DNA from: Nocardia niigatensis NBRC 100131
GTDB lineage: Bacteria > Actinomycetota > Actinomycetes > Mycobacteriales > Mycobacteriaceae
Direction of reading: 5' to 3'
Assembly (NCBI RefSeq): GCF_000308655.1
Contig: NZ_BAGC01000043.1
Span: forward strand, 372,001-436,000
Length of the DNA: 64,000 bases
Shown here: one piece after another, positions 34,342-42,779 of the stretch
Position numbering within the stretch: the stretch's first letter is position 1
How the letters are laid out: each line of letters begins with the position of its first letter
Notes under the pieces: generated by a model
The model's database searches: none
What the model was told of the DNA's origin: nothing
The model's input: only the letters and a program-made list of their open reading frames with translations
Made by a program: the position numbers and the translations under genes

Positions 34342-34950
34342 ATGAGCGAGCAGGCAGCCACCCGAGTCGAGCGCAAGGAGCGCACCCGCGCGGCGCTACT
34401 CGACGGCACCCTCGCCCTGGCCGCGGACCGCGGCTTCGCGGCCCTGTCCCTGCGTGAGATCGCACGCTCGGCCGGCATCGTGCCCACCGCATTCTACCGG
34501 CACTTCGCCTCACTCGACGAACTCGGCACCACCCTGGTCGAGGAGGGCGTACGTCGATTGCGCTTGGCGCTGCGGGAAATGCGGCGCACTCCGAACGCGA
34601 CGCTGGCGCAGACCGTGCGCTTCGTCTTCGACCAGGTCGACGGCAAACGCGACCTGTGGGGCTTCCTGATTCGCGAACGCCACGGCGGCTCGGCCGCGCT
34701 GCGCGGTGCCATCGCGGTCGAAATGCAGCTCATCGAACGGGAATTGGTGGTCGACCTGTCCCGGGTGCAGGCGCTGGACGACTGGTCGCCCGACGATCTG
34801 GAGCTGGCCGCGGACCTCATCGTGTCCACGGTCGCCGACCGGATCGCCGACTACCTGGTGGCCGAATCCCGGGATAGCGCGCGGACCGTGGAGCGCGCGG
34901 TCCTGCAGGTGCGGCTCATCGCACTCGGCATGGGTGTGTGGCGACCCTGA
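34342..34950 (+). CDS. TetR-family regulator of the desaturase operon (FabR/DesT-like)
   Basis: 202 residues. HTH: ALLDGTLALAADRGFAALSL then REIARSAGIVPTAFYRHFAS, the FabR/DesT-type N-terminus with FYRHF. Divergence from the reductase-desaturase genes is the arrangement of DesT in Pseudomonas and of Rv3208-like regulators; such proteins sense acyl-CoA saturation. The ATG at 34342 is selected to start just before the conserved RKERTRAALLD; upstream GTG/ATG starts (34318) add eight unconserved residues. Confidence 0.82.
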   Translation: MSEQAATRVERKERTRAALLDGTLALAADRGFAALSLREIARSAGIVPTAFYRHFASLDELGTTLVEEGVRRLRLALREMRRTPNATLAQTVRFVFDQVDGKRDLWGFLIRERHGGSAALRGAIAVEMQLIERELVVDLSRVQALDDWSPDDLELAADLIVSTVADRIADYLVAESRDSARTVERAVLQVRLIALGMGVWRP

Positions 34951-34973
34951 ATTGATCGCCGCCGGCCCCTGGA

Positions 34974-36308
34974 TCAGCGGCCGCGCAGATCGTCTCCGCG
35001 CACGGGCAGCAGCAGCATCAGACCGATGATCAGGACCAGCAGCAGGCCAACGATTCCCGCCCGCTCGGCGTCGAACGCCCAGATGAAGAAGCCGAAAAGG
35101 GTTGGGGCCAGGAAGGATACGGCGCGACCCGTGGTGGCGTAGAGCCCGAACATCTGCCCTTCGCGACCCGGCGGAGACACCCGAACCAGGAACGAGCGCG
35201 CGGAAGCCTGTGCGGGGCCGACGAATACGGTCAGTGCCAATCCGAAGATCCAGAACACGATCGGCCCGGACAGCACCAGCAGGAACGCTCCACACACGAT
35301 CATGCCGGCCAGCGAGGTGACGATCACCGCCTTCGGTCCGGTGCGGTCGTCGAATCGGCCGCCGACCAACGCGCCCAGGGCCGCAACCACATTCGCGGCG
35401 ATGCCGAACAGTAGTACGTCCGAATCCGCGATGCCGTACACCCGCACCGCCAGGATCGCACCGAAGGTGAACACCCCGGCCAGGCCGTCCCGGAACACCG
35501 CGCTGGCCAGCAGGAACGCCACCGTGCGCCGATCGACGCGCCACAGTACCCGGATGTCCCGGAAAAGCAACCGGTACGAACTCAGGAACGACCGGACCGG
35601 CACGTCCGCACCGGGATCGGCGGCGGTGCGCGGCACCTCGGGGACGAACAGGAACAGCGGCACCGCGAATCCGGCGAACCACACCGCCGCCAGCACCGCG
35701 ACCAGGCGGATGTTCAAGCCGTCCTCGATCGGCACGCCGAGCAGACCGCGATAGTCGCCCTTGCCCGCGATGAAGCCGCCATAGCTGATCAGCAGCAGGA
35801 TGATCCCGCCGAAATAGCCCATGGCCCAGCCGAACCCCGACACCCGCCCCACATTCGCGGGCGTGGACACCTGTCGCAGCATGGCGAAATACGGCACATG
35901 CGAAAGCTCGAACGCGGCCGAACCGATGCCCAGCAGCGCCAATCCGAGCCACAGGTAGTGAAAGTCGGCACGCACGAAGAACATGGCCGCCATCAACAGC
36001 ACCGTCAGCGAGGTCAGCAGGCCCAGTGCCAGTTTGCGTCTCGCGGTCGCATCGAACCACTGTCCGGCCACGGGCGCGGTCACCGCCACCACGAGACCTG
36101 CCGCACCCAGCGCCCATCCGAGCCAGGCGCTGGGCGAGATCCCGCCCGGCAGCTCCTTGCCCACCTTGTCGGTCAGATACACCGAGAACACGAAGGTCAG
36201 GATCACCGCGTTGAACGCCGCGCCCGCCCAGTCCCAGAATCCCCACGCCAGCGCCGTCCCCCGCCCGGTCGCCCGACCCACGGTGACTTCTCCCGAGCCC
36301 TCGGTCAT
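34974..36308 (-). CDS. MFS transporter, Atg22/UMF1-like
   Basis: 444 residues, 12 hydrophobic helices. GFWDWAGAAFNAVILTFVFSVY is the first helix of the vacuole effluxer Atg22-like family, which includes bacterial amino-acid or sugar facilitators of unknown specificity. A conserved MFS loop GRVSGFGWAMGYFGGI precedes helix 5. Stand-alone gene, convergent with the TetR gene and separated by 23 bases; no regulator partner. Confidence 0.8.
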   Translation of the reverse strand: MTEGSGEVTVGRATGRGTALAWGFWDWAGAAFNAVILTFVFSVYLTDKVGKELPGGISPSAWLGWALGAAGLVVAVTAPVAGQWFDATARRKLALGLLTSLTVLLMAAMFFVRADFHYLWLGLALLGIGSAAFELSHVPYFAMLRQVSTPANVGRVSGFGWAMGYFGGIILLLISYGGFIAGKGDYRGLLGVPIEDGLNIRLVAVLAAVWFAGFAVPLFLFVPEVPRTAADPGADVPVRSFLSSYRLLFRDIRVLWRVDRRTVAFLLASAVFRDGLAGVFTFGAILAVRVYGIADSDVLLFGIAANVVAALGALVGGRFDDRTGPKAVIVTSLAGMIVCGAFLLVLSGPIVFWIFGLALTVFVGPAQASARSFLVRVSPPGREGQMFGLYATTGRAVSFLAPTLFGFFIWAFDAERAGIVGLLLVLIIGLMLLLPVRGDDLRGR

Positions 36309-36385
36309 GCGACGCAGAGTAGGCGACCCACTCCCCTCGCGTGCGACATCCGCGCACGCCGCGCGTCAGCGCGGTCGAGAACCGC

Positions 36386-37366
36386 TCACGCCCAGGCGCG
36401 GTCGTCGACGGCGAGCGCGCGGCCGTGGGCCTGCTCGACGTGTTCCGACCACGGGCGACGCCGCTCGCCGGTCGTCATGGACAGCAGTGCGCGGAGTTTG
36501 TCCCAGGCCCCGGCGTCGGACGGCGTCCAGACCTGCATCCACGCGCCCGCGATGGAGGGCAGCGACATGCTGGTCATGTACATCTCGAGTTCGCCGACGG
36601 CGAGGTTGCGGACGACGCGGGTGCGGCCCAGCGGCAGCGCTACGTCATTGCGGGCCCACAGTTCCGCGAAATGCGGGCTCGCCGACACCATATCGTCGAT
36701 GAACTCCACCCATTCGGGGTCGCCCAGATTGCGGGCGTATGCGGCGCGCAGGTAGCCGACCATGCGAGCCAGGTGGTCCGGTTCCGAGTGGGGCGGGTAG
36801 GGCGTGCAGCACTCGTCGGCCAGGAACACCTTGCGCAACACGTTCCGAGAACCGCTCATGAACATCGGATACATGGCGGCATAGGCCGTATTGCAGGCCA
36901 GCACATCGTATTTGGCGGTGAACAGGGCGGCGGGCAGCGGATGCATGTGGTCGAGGATGATCTGCACCTCCTCGGGCACCGGCTCCTCGACGACCGGCGA
37001 CGGCGCCGTCGGGACGTCCGCGAGCCGGTACAGGTGTGCGTGCTCGGCCCCGTCCAAACAGAGCGCCCGCGCGATCGCATCCAGCACCTGGACACTGCAA
37101 TTGATGTCGCGGCCCTGCTCGAGCCAGGTGTACCAGGTGATCCCCACCCCCGCCAGCTGCGCCACCTCCTCGCGCCGCAGTCCCGGGGTGCGCCGGCGCG
37201 CGCCCGTGGGCAGGCCGACATCCTCCGGGCGGATGCGGGCCCGCCGCGATTTCAGGAAGGTCGACATCTCCTCGCGCCGGGCCTTGCGCACCGACCGCGA
37301 ATTGCCATTGGGCGCGGCCGCATCGGTGACCGTCTCGACACTGCCGTACCCCGCTGCTGACACCAT
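36386..37366 (-). CDS. XRE-family regulator with MmyB-like ligand-binding domain
   Basis: 326 residues. HTH near 45-100 (GLRREEVAQLAGVGITWYTWLEQGR, split here: recognition helix GITWYTWLEQG) and the C-terminal MmyB PAS-like region (ALFTAKYDVLACNTAYAAMY, RVVRNLAVGELEMY). MmyB-type proteins bind fatty-acid-like ligands and often sit divergent to exporters or dehydrogenases, as here with the MFS gene at 37469. The gap of 102 bases contains GGTA/TACC-rich repeats, including a GGTACC palindrome near 37420 and two GGTAT copies. Start at the ATG 37366 is uncertain; no good ribosome binding site. Confidence 0.85.
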   Translation of the reverse strand: MVSAAGYGSVETVTDAAAPNGNSRSVRKARREEMSTFLKSRRARIRPEDVGLPTGARRRTPGLRREEVAQLAGVGITWYTWLEQGRDINCSVQVLDAIARALCLDGAEHAHLYRLADVPTAPSPVVEEPVPEEVQIILDHMHPLPAALFTAKYDVLACNTAYAAMYPMFMSGSRNVLRKVFLADECCTPYPPHSEPDHLARMVGYLRAAYARNLGDPEWVEFIDDMVSASPHFAELWARNDVALPLGRTRVVRNLAVGELEMYMTSMSLPSIAGAWMQVWTPSDAGAWDKLRALLSMTTGERRRPWSEHVEQAHGRALAVDDRAWA

Positions 37367-37468
37367 CACTCCATGGTGACGGTATTCGCTAGGGGTATCC
37401 AGGTGGTGCCGGTACCCGTATAAGCAGACTCCTGTCGCCCGGTCCGGCGGCCCCGCACGCTGATTCGC

Positions 37469-38899
37469 ATGACACAGAGCCTCACCCCATCTCCACCCTC
37501 CACCGTGGCGGCTCCCGCTCCCGTCACCGTTCGGCGGCCGCTCGCGGTGCTGGTCGTCATCCTGCTCGGCCAGTTCATGGCCGTGCTGGACGCGTCCATC
37601 GTGAACGTCGCCATTCCGTCGATCCGAACGTCTTTGCACGCCACGGGTTCCGGGCTGCAACTCATCGCCTCCGGGTACGTCATCGCGTACGCGGTGCTGC
37701 TGGTCACCGGCGCGCGGCTGGGCGACCGGTTCGGGCAGCGCACCATGTTCCTGACGGGGCTGGCGCTGTTCACCCTCGCCTCGCTGACCTGCGGGCTGGC
37801 CTGGAATTCGGGCTCGCTCATCATCTTCCGGTTCCTGCAGGGCGTCGGATCGGCGGCCATGGTGCCGCAGGTGATGACCATCCTGCAACGCTCTTTCACC
37901 GGGCCCGCGCGGGCGAGGGCGCTGTCGGCCTACGCGACCGTCATCTCCGGCGGCATGGTCGTCGGCCAGATCCTCGGCGGCATCATCGTGAGCGGTGACA
38001 TCGCCGGAACCGGCTGGCGCGGCGTGTTTCTGGTGAACGTGCCCATCGGCCTGGCGTTGCTCGCCGTCGCCCCGCGCATCCTGCCGGCCGTCACCACCGG
38101 CGTGGACCGCAAACTCGACCTGGGCGGTCTCGCCGTCCTGACCGCCTCCGTGCTGGCGCTCGTAGTGCCCTTGGTACTCGGCCACGAACAGGATTGGCCG
38201 CTCTGGACCCGAATCACCTTGGGCGCGTCCGTATTCGGGTTCCTCGCCTTCGCGGTGGTGGAGCGCTGGGTGCACCGCCGCGGCGGGGAACCGCTCTTCG
38301 CCGACCGCGTGCTGCGGGCTCCGGGCCTGGTGCTCACCGCGGCCGCCCTGTTCCTGGTCATGTGCACCTTCGGCGGCTGGGTGTTCGTTCTCACCATCCA
38401 TCTGCAGTCCACGCTCGGTGACAGCGCGCTGCACGCCGGTCTGCTGTTCCTCCCCAATGGCGTGACCTTCGGCCTGGTGAGCCTGAACTGGACCCGCATC
38501 CCCGCCCGCTTCCACCGCGCGATGATCCCGGCCGGGCTGTGGATCGCCGCCTTGACCACCATCGCCATGGGCCTGCTGATGCGCGGCGGCCACGATATCG
38601 GCCCGCTCGAACTGACCGTCTTCGGCCTGATGGGTATCGGCTACGGCCTCGCCTTCAGCCCCCTCATGGCCCGCGCCACCGCCAAGATCCCTCTCGCCCT
38701 CGCCGCCGACGCCAGCGGCATCCTCGTCACCTGCGTGCAGCTGGGCGTCGTGATCGGCGTATCCGGTTTCGGCACGATGTTCCTCACCCTCACCGGTTCA
38801 ACCGCCCTCTCGGCCGCGCACGCGGTGGGCGCCACCGCCGTCGCCGAAGGCCTCACCCTCGTGGCCGCCGGGGCGCTCGCCGCCCGGGCCGCCCGCTGA
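37469..38899 (+). CDS. MFS drug exporter, DHA2 (EmrB/QacA) family, 14 helices
   Basis: 476 residues, about 14 hydrophobic segments. Motif C-like and DHA2 signatures: FMAVLDASIVNVAIPSI in helix 1, GARLGDRFGQR (motif A) in loop 2-3, RFLQGVGSAAMVP in helix 4. Proton-driven efflux of cationic or lipophilic drugs is the family role. Probably repressed by the divergent XRE/MmyB regulator. A hairpin terminator follows 17 bases after the stop, shared with the convergent cold-shock gene. Confidence 0.88.
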   Translation: MTQSLTPSPPSTVAAPAPVTVRRPLAVLVVILLGQFMAVLDASIVNVAIPSIRTSLHATGSGLQLIASGYVIAYAVLLVTGARLGDRFGQRTMFLTGLALFTLASLTCGLAWNSGSLIIFRFLQGVGSAAMVPQVMTILQRSFTGPARARALSAYATVISGGMVVGQILGGIIVSGDIAGTGWRGVFLVNVPIGLALLAVAPRILPAVTTGVDRKLDLGGLAVLTASVLALVVPLVLGHEQDWPLWTRITLGASVFGFLAFAVVERWVHRRGGEPLFADRVLRAPGLVLTAAALFLVMCTFGGWVFVLTIHLQSTLGDSALHAGLLFLPNGVTFGLVSLNWTRIPARFHRAMIPAGLWIAALTTIAMGLLMRGGHDIGPLELTVFGLMGIGYGLAFSPLMARATAKIPLALAADASGILVTCVQLGVVIGVSGFGTMFLTLTGSTALSAAHAVGATAVAEGLTLVAAGALAARAAR

Positions 38900-38916
38900 C
38901 CTGCCCGAAAACACGA

Positions 38917-38942
38917 AAACCCGCGCTGTTCAGCGCGGGTTT
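38917..38942. terminator. Bidirectional terminator between MFS and cold-shock genes
   Basis: AAACCCGCGCTG (38917-38928) with CAGCGCGGGTTT (38931-38942), a 12-bp perfect stem carrying A-tract and T-tract at its ends, placed between two convergent stops. Confidence 0.88.
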
Positions 38943-38956
38943 CGCAATGTCAGCTC

Positions 38957-39160
38957 CTAGATGGCGCGGACGTTCTGCGCCTGCGGGCCCTTCTGGCCCT
39001 GGCCGATCTCGAACTCGACTCGCTGACCCTCGTCGAGGGACTTGAAGCCGGTTCCGGCAATCTCGGAGTAATGGACGAAAACGTCGGGACCGCCGCCGTC
39101 CTGCGCAATGAACCCGAAGCCCTTTTCGCCGTTAAACCACTTCACACTGCCTTGCGACAT
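38957..39160 (-). CDS. cspA: Cold-shock domain protein CspA
   Basis: 67 residues. RNP1 KGFGFIAQ and RNP2 VFVHYS with N-terminal GSVKWFN; a five-stranded OB fold that binds single-stranded nucleic acids and acts as an RNA chaperone. The family length is normal. Its leader region upstream (39161-39300) is A/T-richer than surroundings, as in cold-inducible csp genes, but no specific element was recognised. Confidence 0.95.
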   Translation of the reverse strand: MSQGSVKWFNGEKGFGFIAQDGGGPDVFVHYSEIAGTGFKSLDEGQRVEFEIGQGQKGPQAQNVRAI

Positions 39161-39364
39161 ACTTTTTTGTTTCTCCCTGTTGTGAGCCGAGCGATCACAT
39201 CAACAACCCGTGCTCCTCACATAGCATGGCACACTTTCGCGCATCCGTCGGAAGCGACCCGAAGGCCAGTGACCCGGATTACCATTGCGCCGGATCTGAA
39301 ATGTTGTGGTTCCAAATCGCCTGGCCAGTCACCCGCGAGCAATCGCGCCCCGCGGGATCCGGCG

Positions 39365-40300
39365 TCAGCCGATCGACAGCGCGGTCAGGATCGGGTCGTA
39401 GGCCCAGTTCAGCATGCGCTCGGCGTCGTTCTTCGCGGCGATACCGCTGCCGGGCGAGCTGTGCAGGACCACACCGATCAGGGGGATTCCCGCCCGTACG
39501 GTTTCGAAGAGCAGGCAGGCTCCCGCGGCGTCGGTCGATCCGGTCTTGATGCCGATCGTGCCGGGATAGCTGCGCATCAGCAGGTTCGTGCTCTGCCAGA
39601 CATGATCGCGATTGCCCGGGCCGGCGGGCTGGTGATAACTCTGCGAACCGGCGACCTCACGGAACACCGGCAGGCTCATCGCGCGCAGTCCCAGGGAGAT
39701 CAGGTCGGCCGGCGTGGAGTAGGTGGCACCGTCGGTGGGGACGGGCAGGCCGCTGGGATCGGCGAAAAACGTTCCCGCCAAGCCCATTTCACGCGCGGTG
39801 TCGTTCATCCGGGCGAGGAAGCCGTCCTGACCGGGTCCGTAGGACTCGGCCAGGGTGTAGGCGGCGTCGCAGCCCGACGGCAGCAGCAGCGCGTACAAGA
39901 GCTGCCGCGTGGTGAGCACCTCACCGGCGGCCAGGCCCGCGGTGCTGCCGTCGTTCCGGACGCAGTAGGCGATGCTCTCCGGCGGCACGGTGATGGCCCG
40001 TTCCAGGTCGCCGGCGTTGAGGACGACCAGCGCCGTCATCACCTTCGCGATGCTGGCGATCGGGAACGAGGTGTCCGGCTCGCGCGACCACAGCATGGTG
40101 CCGGTGATCCCGTCCGCCAGCGCCGCCCCGGGCGCCTGCACCCCGTCCGGCTCGGAATTCAGCCACGGCAACTGAACAAGCGGGGCGCTCACGGCCGGGG
40201 CAGCCGTGGCAGCCTGACCGACAGCTACGACCACCGCTGCCGCAACGACAGCCTGCAACAATCGTGCAAATGTCCGCATATGCGGCATTCTGCCGTTCAT
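39365..40300 (-). CDS. D-alanyl-D-alanine carboxypeptidase, S11 family
   Basis: 311 residues, with a signal peptide ending near AATAAPA. SxxK in ASIAKVM (about residue 84), KTG in GIKTGSTDAAG, and in place of the usual SxN (SGN) the motif reads SGC in LLPSGCDAAY. Family role is trimming the terminal D-Ala from peptidoglycan stem peptides outside the membrane. No C-terminal amphipathic anchor helix is present, and the protein ends directly after the catalytic domain. Stand-alone. Confidence 0.85.
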   Translation of the reverse strand: MNGRMPHMRTFARLLQAVVAAAVVVAVGQAATAAPAVSAPLVQLPWLNSEPDGVQAPGAALADGITGTMLWSREPDTSFPIASIAKVMTALVVLNAGDLERAITVPPESIAYCVRNDGSTAGLAAGEVLTTRQLLYALLLPSGCDAAYTLAESYGPGQDGFLARMNDTAREMGLAGTFFADPSGLPVPTDGATYSTPADLISLGLRAMSLPVFREVAGSQSYHQPAGPGNRDHVWQSTNLLMRSYPGTIGIKTGSTDAAGACLLFETVRAGIPLIGVVLHSSPGSGIAAKNDAERMLNWAYDPILTALSIG

Positions 40301-40381
40301 ATCCGCGGATAAGCGGGATTTCGCCCATCGAGTTGCCGCACCTGTCGAGAATCGGCGTATAATCAGCTAACTTTTGGCGCT

Positions 40382-40553
40382 ACCCGCCCGTCGCCGCTCA
40401 CTCATCGGCCGAAACGCCGGTTGCCGGGCAGACCCCGACGCACCCCTCGCCGACCTGGTCGACACCGCGATGCGCGGCCTGCGGCCCGCCCTGAAATCCC
40501 TTCTCGCCGGTCCCGCGACGCCGCCCTGGGATCCCCGCGCGAAGCGCGTGTGA
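40382..40553 (+). pseudogene. Fragment of a TetR-type C-terminus
   Basis: A frame without a start ends at TGA 40551-40553 and reads RRRSLIGRN followed by ADPDAPLADLVDTAMRGL and a Pro-rich tail. This looks like the last helices of a TetR-family regulator; the DNA-binding half is absent. It occupies the 343-base interval between two divergent genes. A remnant is the likeliest reading; chance composition in GC-rich DNA is the alternative. Confidence 0.3.
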
Positions 40554-40643
40554 CGGGCAGCACAGCGAATAGGTGTCACGGTCGGGCCGGCCGGCGGTGT
40601 CTCCGAGGGTGTCCGGATCTCAGGGGAAGCGAAGGAGTTCGAG

Positions 40644-41108
40644 ATGAAGGCGCTGATCGTGTGCGTTTCGGTGTCGCACGGCAATACGCGGCGGGTGGCG
40701 GAGGCCATGGGCGACGTGTTGGAGGCGACCGTGATGGAGCCCGAGCAGGTCGCGGTGGGGGCGCTCGGGGAGTACGACCTGGTGGGGTTCGGGTCGGGGA
40801 TTTTCAATCAGCGGTTTCATCCACGACTGCGCGAGTTCGTGCGGGGGCTGCCGAGCGCGCAGCGCGGAAAGGCATTCGTGTTCGCCAGCAGTGGGTTTCC
40901 GCCGCAGCTGTGGCCGATGGCGCGGCTGGTCCGGCGGGCGGGATTCGAGGTGGTCGGCACCTTCTCGGTGCGGGCGTTCGACACCTGGGCTCCGCTGCGC
41001 CTGATCGGCGGTGTCAACAAGGGGCGGCCCGACGCCGAAGATCTGGAGGCGGCCCGGCGGTTCGCCGCCGAGCTGCGCAATGGTCTTCAGCTGACCGCGA
41101 AGGAATAG
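40644..41108 (+). CDS. Flavodoxin-like protein
   Basis: 154 residues. FMN phosphate loop SVSHGNTRRVA at the N-terminus (residues 9-19), then the flavodoxin strand order with YDLVGFGSGIFNQRFH and FVFASSGFPP. Electron carrier or quinone-reductase-type flavoprotein in the cytosol. Behind a GAAGGAG ribosome binding site. Convergent with, and overlapping by 22 bases, the lipoprotein gene that follows. Confidence 0.82.
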   Translation: MKALIVCVSVSHGNTRRVAEAMGDVLEATVMEPEQVAVGALGEYDLVGFGSGIFNQRFHPRLREFVRGLPSAQRGKAFVFASSGFPPQLWPMARLVRRAGFEVVGTFSVRAFDTWAPLRLIGGVNKGRPDAEDLEAARRFAAELRNGLQLTAKE

Positions 41109-42034
41109 GTGGGGGCGGTGCTCGCGGCCTTGGTGGCGTCGTAACTCACGACATAGGAGCCGGTGGCGGGCGCGGGGACCACGAAGACGGCAAAAAGGTC
41201 CGCCTTGTCGATGGTTTGGTTGCGGTTGAGCAGTTCGTCGATGGGGCCGCGGATGTCGGCGACCACATTCCGGCCGTCGGGGGTCTTGATGCTGAAGTAC
41301 TCGTAGAAGACGTTCAGTCCGCCCGCGGCGATGCCGGAGCCGCCGACCAGCCTGATGTGCAGGGCGAGATCCATCTTGTTGCGCTCACCCTTGGTGTAGC
41401 TGGGTGTCAGTGTGCCGCCGGTGATTTCGACGGTGGTCTGGTCCTGCACCAGCTTGCCGGAGACGTTCAGGGGCTTGGGGGCGACGCTGTCGGCCTTCCC
41501 GTCGGCCTTCAGCGGGATCAGGGTCTGGTTGTCCGCGGAGGTGCCGTAGACGATGGTGATGGTGTCGAGCAGGTGCTCGGCATTGTCCAGCCTTGTCACC
41601 GACGTGGTGACATCGCCTGCGGCCGAACCCTTTCCGGGCACGTCAGGATTGTCGAATCCGGCCCCGCCGTCGAGCGCGCCGCCGATCTGGACGCCGGGAA
41701 CGACGCTGAGGGTCTGGTCCTGCGTGGTGGTGTTCTTGTAGGTGATGTCCACGCGCACCTTGGCCCCGCCGAATTCGTCAGGGGTCACGGTCGCCTTGTC
41801 GACGGTGATCTCGAAACCCTCGTACCAGGCGGTCTTGCCGATGGCGCGCACGGTCACCTGCGAATTCGCGCCACCGGGCTTGCCGGTGTCACCCGGCTGC
41901 CCGGCGCCCAGGGCCACGGAGCTCACCGAGGTGGGCGTGGCGCCGGGGGTGTCCTTGTCGTTGCAGGCCGTCATCAGCACCGCGGAGGTGGCGATGAGCA
42001 CCGCGGCACCCACCGTCGTGAATGTCGAACGCAT
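41087..42034 (-). CDS. Lipoprotein with DUF4352-like domain(s)
   Basis: 315 residues. Signal peptide and lipobox: LIATSAVLMTAC, Cys at residue 24. Two Ig-like beta-rich domains follow: the first with GFEITVDKATVTPDEFGGAK and YKNTTTQDQTL typical of DUF4352 (immunoprotective extracellular fold), the second near 200-300. It is surface-exposed, function unknown. The ATG at 42034 is favoured over the longer frame because GGGGAGA lies nine bases upstream and it places the signal peptide at the N-terminus. Confidence 0.75.
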   Translation of the reverse strand: MRSTFTTVGAAVLIATSAVLMTACNDKDTPGATPTSVSSVALGAGQPGDTGKPGGANSQVTVRAIGKTAWYEGFEITVDKATVTPDEFGGAKVRVDITYKNTTTQDQTLSVVPGVQIGGALDGGAGFDNPDVPGKGSAAGDVTTSVTRLDNAEHLLDTITIVYGTSADNQTLIPLKADGKADSVAPKPLNVSGKLVQDQTTVEITGGTLTPSYTKGERNKMDLALHIRLVGGSGIAAGGLNVFYEYFSIKTPDGRNVVADIRGPIDELLNRNQTIDKADLFAVFVVPAPATGSYVVSYDATKAASTAPTYSFAVS

Positions 42035-42152
42035 GGCTTCTCCCCTGAAGTTCTCCCCGCCCGACGCCCCGGGCAAGTGATTCGCTCTGAAATCAGGTTC
42101 GCGACCAGCCGCGTTAACCGACACACCGGCAGGTCGGCACCACACCGAAAGT

Positions 42153-42172
42153 CTATGCACTGAATTGCATAG
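42153..42172. promoter_or_regulatory. Palindrome, probable PadR operator
   Basis: CTATGCA-CTGAAT-TGCATAG is a perfect 7-bp inverted repeat with a 6-base spacer ending 28 bases before the PadR start. It contains the ATGC..GCAT core typical of PadR sites and overlaps the likely promoter. Confidence 0.7.
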
Positions 42173-42200
42173 TACGTCTCGTAGCAGTTACCCTGGCGGC

Positions 42201-42779
42201 ATGGCCCTCGAACACGCGCTGCTGGTATCGCTGACCGAACGCGCCAGCTCGGGATACGACCTGGCGCGCCGCTTCGACAAATCCATCGGTTTCTTCTGGA
42301 ACGCTACCCATCAGCAGATCTATCGCGTGCTCAAACGCATGGACGAGCAGGGCTGGGTGATCGCCGAGACCGTGCCCCAGGAGGGCCGCCCGGACAAGAA
42401 GGTCTACACCGTCTCCGACGCCGGCCGCGACGAACTGATCCGCTGGATCGCCGAACCCGCCGACCTGGAACCCATGCGCAACGAACTCGGCGTGAAGCTG
42501 CGGGCCGCCTCCCTCGGCAATATCGACGCGCTCACCGGCGAGGTGCAGCGCCACCGCGACCAACACGCGCACCGGCTCGACCTGTACCGCACCTTCGAGA
42601 AGAAGGACTACCCCGCGCCGGATCAGCTCACCGGCCCCAAGCTGCACCAGTACCTCGTTCTGCGCGGCGGCATCCGCGTCGAGGAGGGAATCGTCGACTG
42701 GTGCGAGGAAGTACTAGACGCCCTGAAACGCGACTCAGCCCGGTCGCAGGCGTCCGAACCGAAAGGCTCTCCGCGATGA
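42201..42779 (+). CDS. PadR-family regulator
   Basis: 192 residues. Winged HTH: MALEHALLVSLTERASSGYD, with IGFFWNATHQQIYRVLKRMD and the wing GRPDKKVYTVSDAG. The C-terminal four-helix domain of long PadR proteins (VirR/AphA type) is present. First gene of an operon with fadH (4-base overlap) and a VOC gene; it likely represses the operon through the palindrome at 42153-42172. Inducer perhaps a phenolic or fatty-acid-derived compound. Confidence 0.88.
   Translation: MALEHALLVSLTERASSGYDLARRFDKSIGFFWNATHQQIYRVLKRMDEQGWVIAETVPQEGRPDKKVYTVSDAGRDELIRWIAEPADLEPMRNELGVKLRAASLGNIDALTGEVQRHRDQHAHRLDLYRTFEKKDYPAPDQLTGPKLHQYLVLRGGIRVEEGIVDWCEEVLDALKRDSARSQASEPKGSPR

Noticed and set aside
36386..38593. 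A 735-codon minus-strand frame continuing upstream of the XRE regulator
   Set aside because: The upstream part is antisense to the DHA2 exporter and has Gln/Arg/His-rich shadow composition.
40367..40807. Minus-strand frame across the flavodoxin gene start
   Set aside because: Antisense to a clear flavodoxin start and ribosome binding site; Ser/Pro/Arg-rich.
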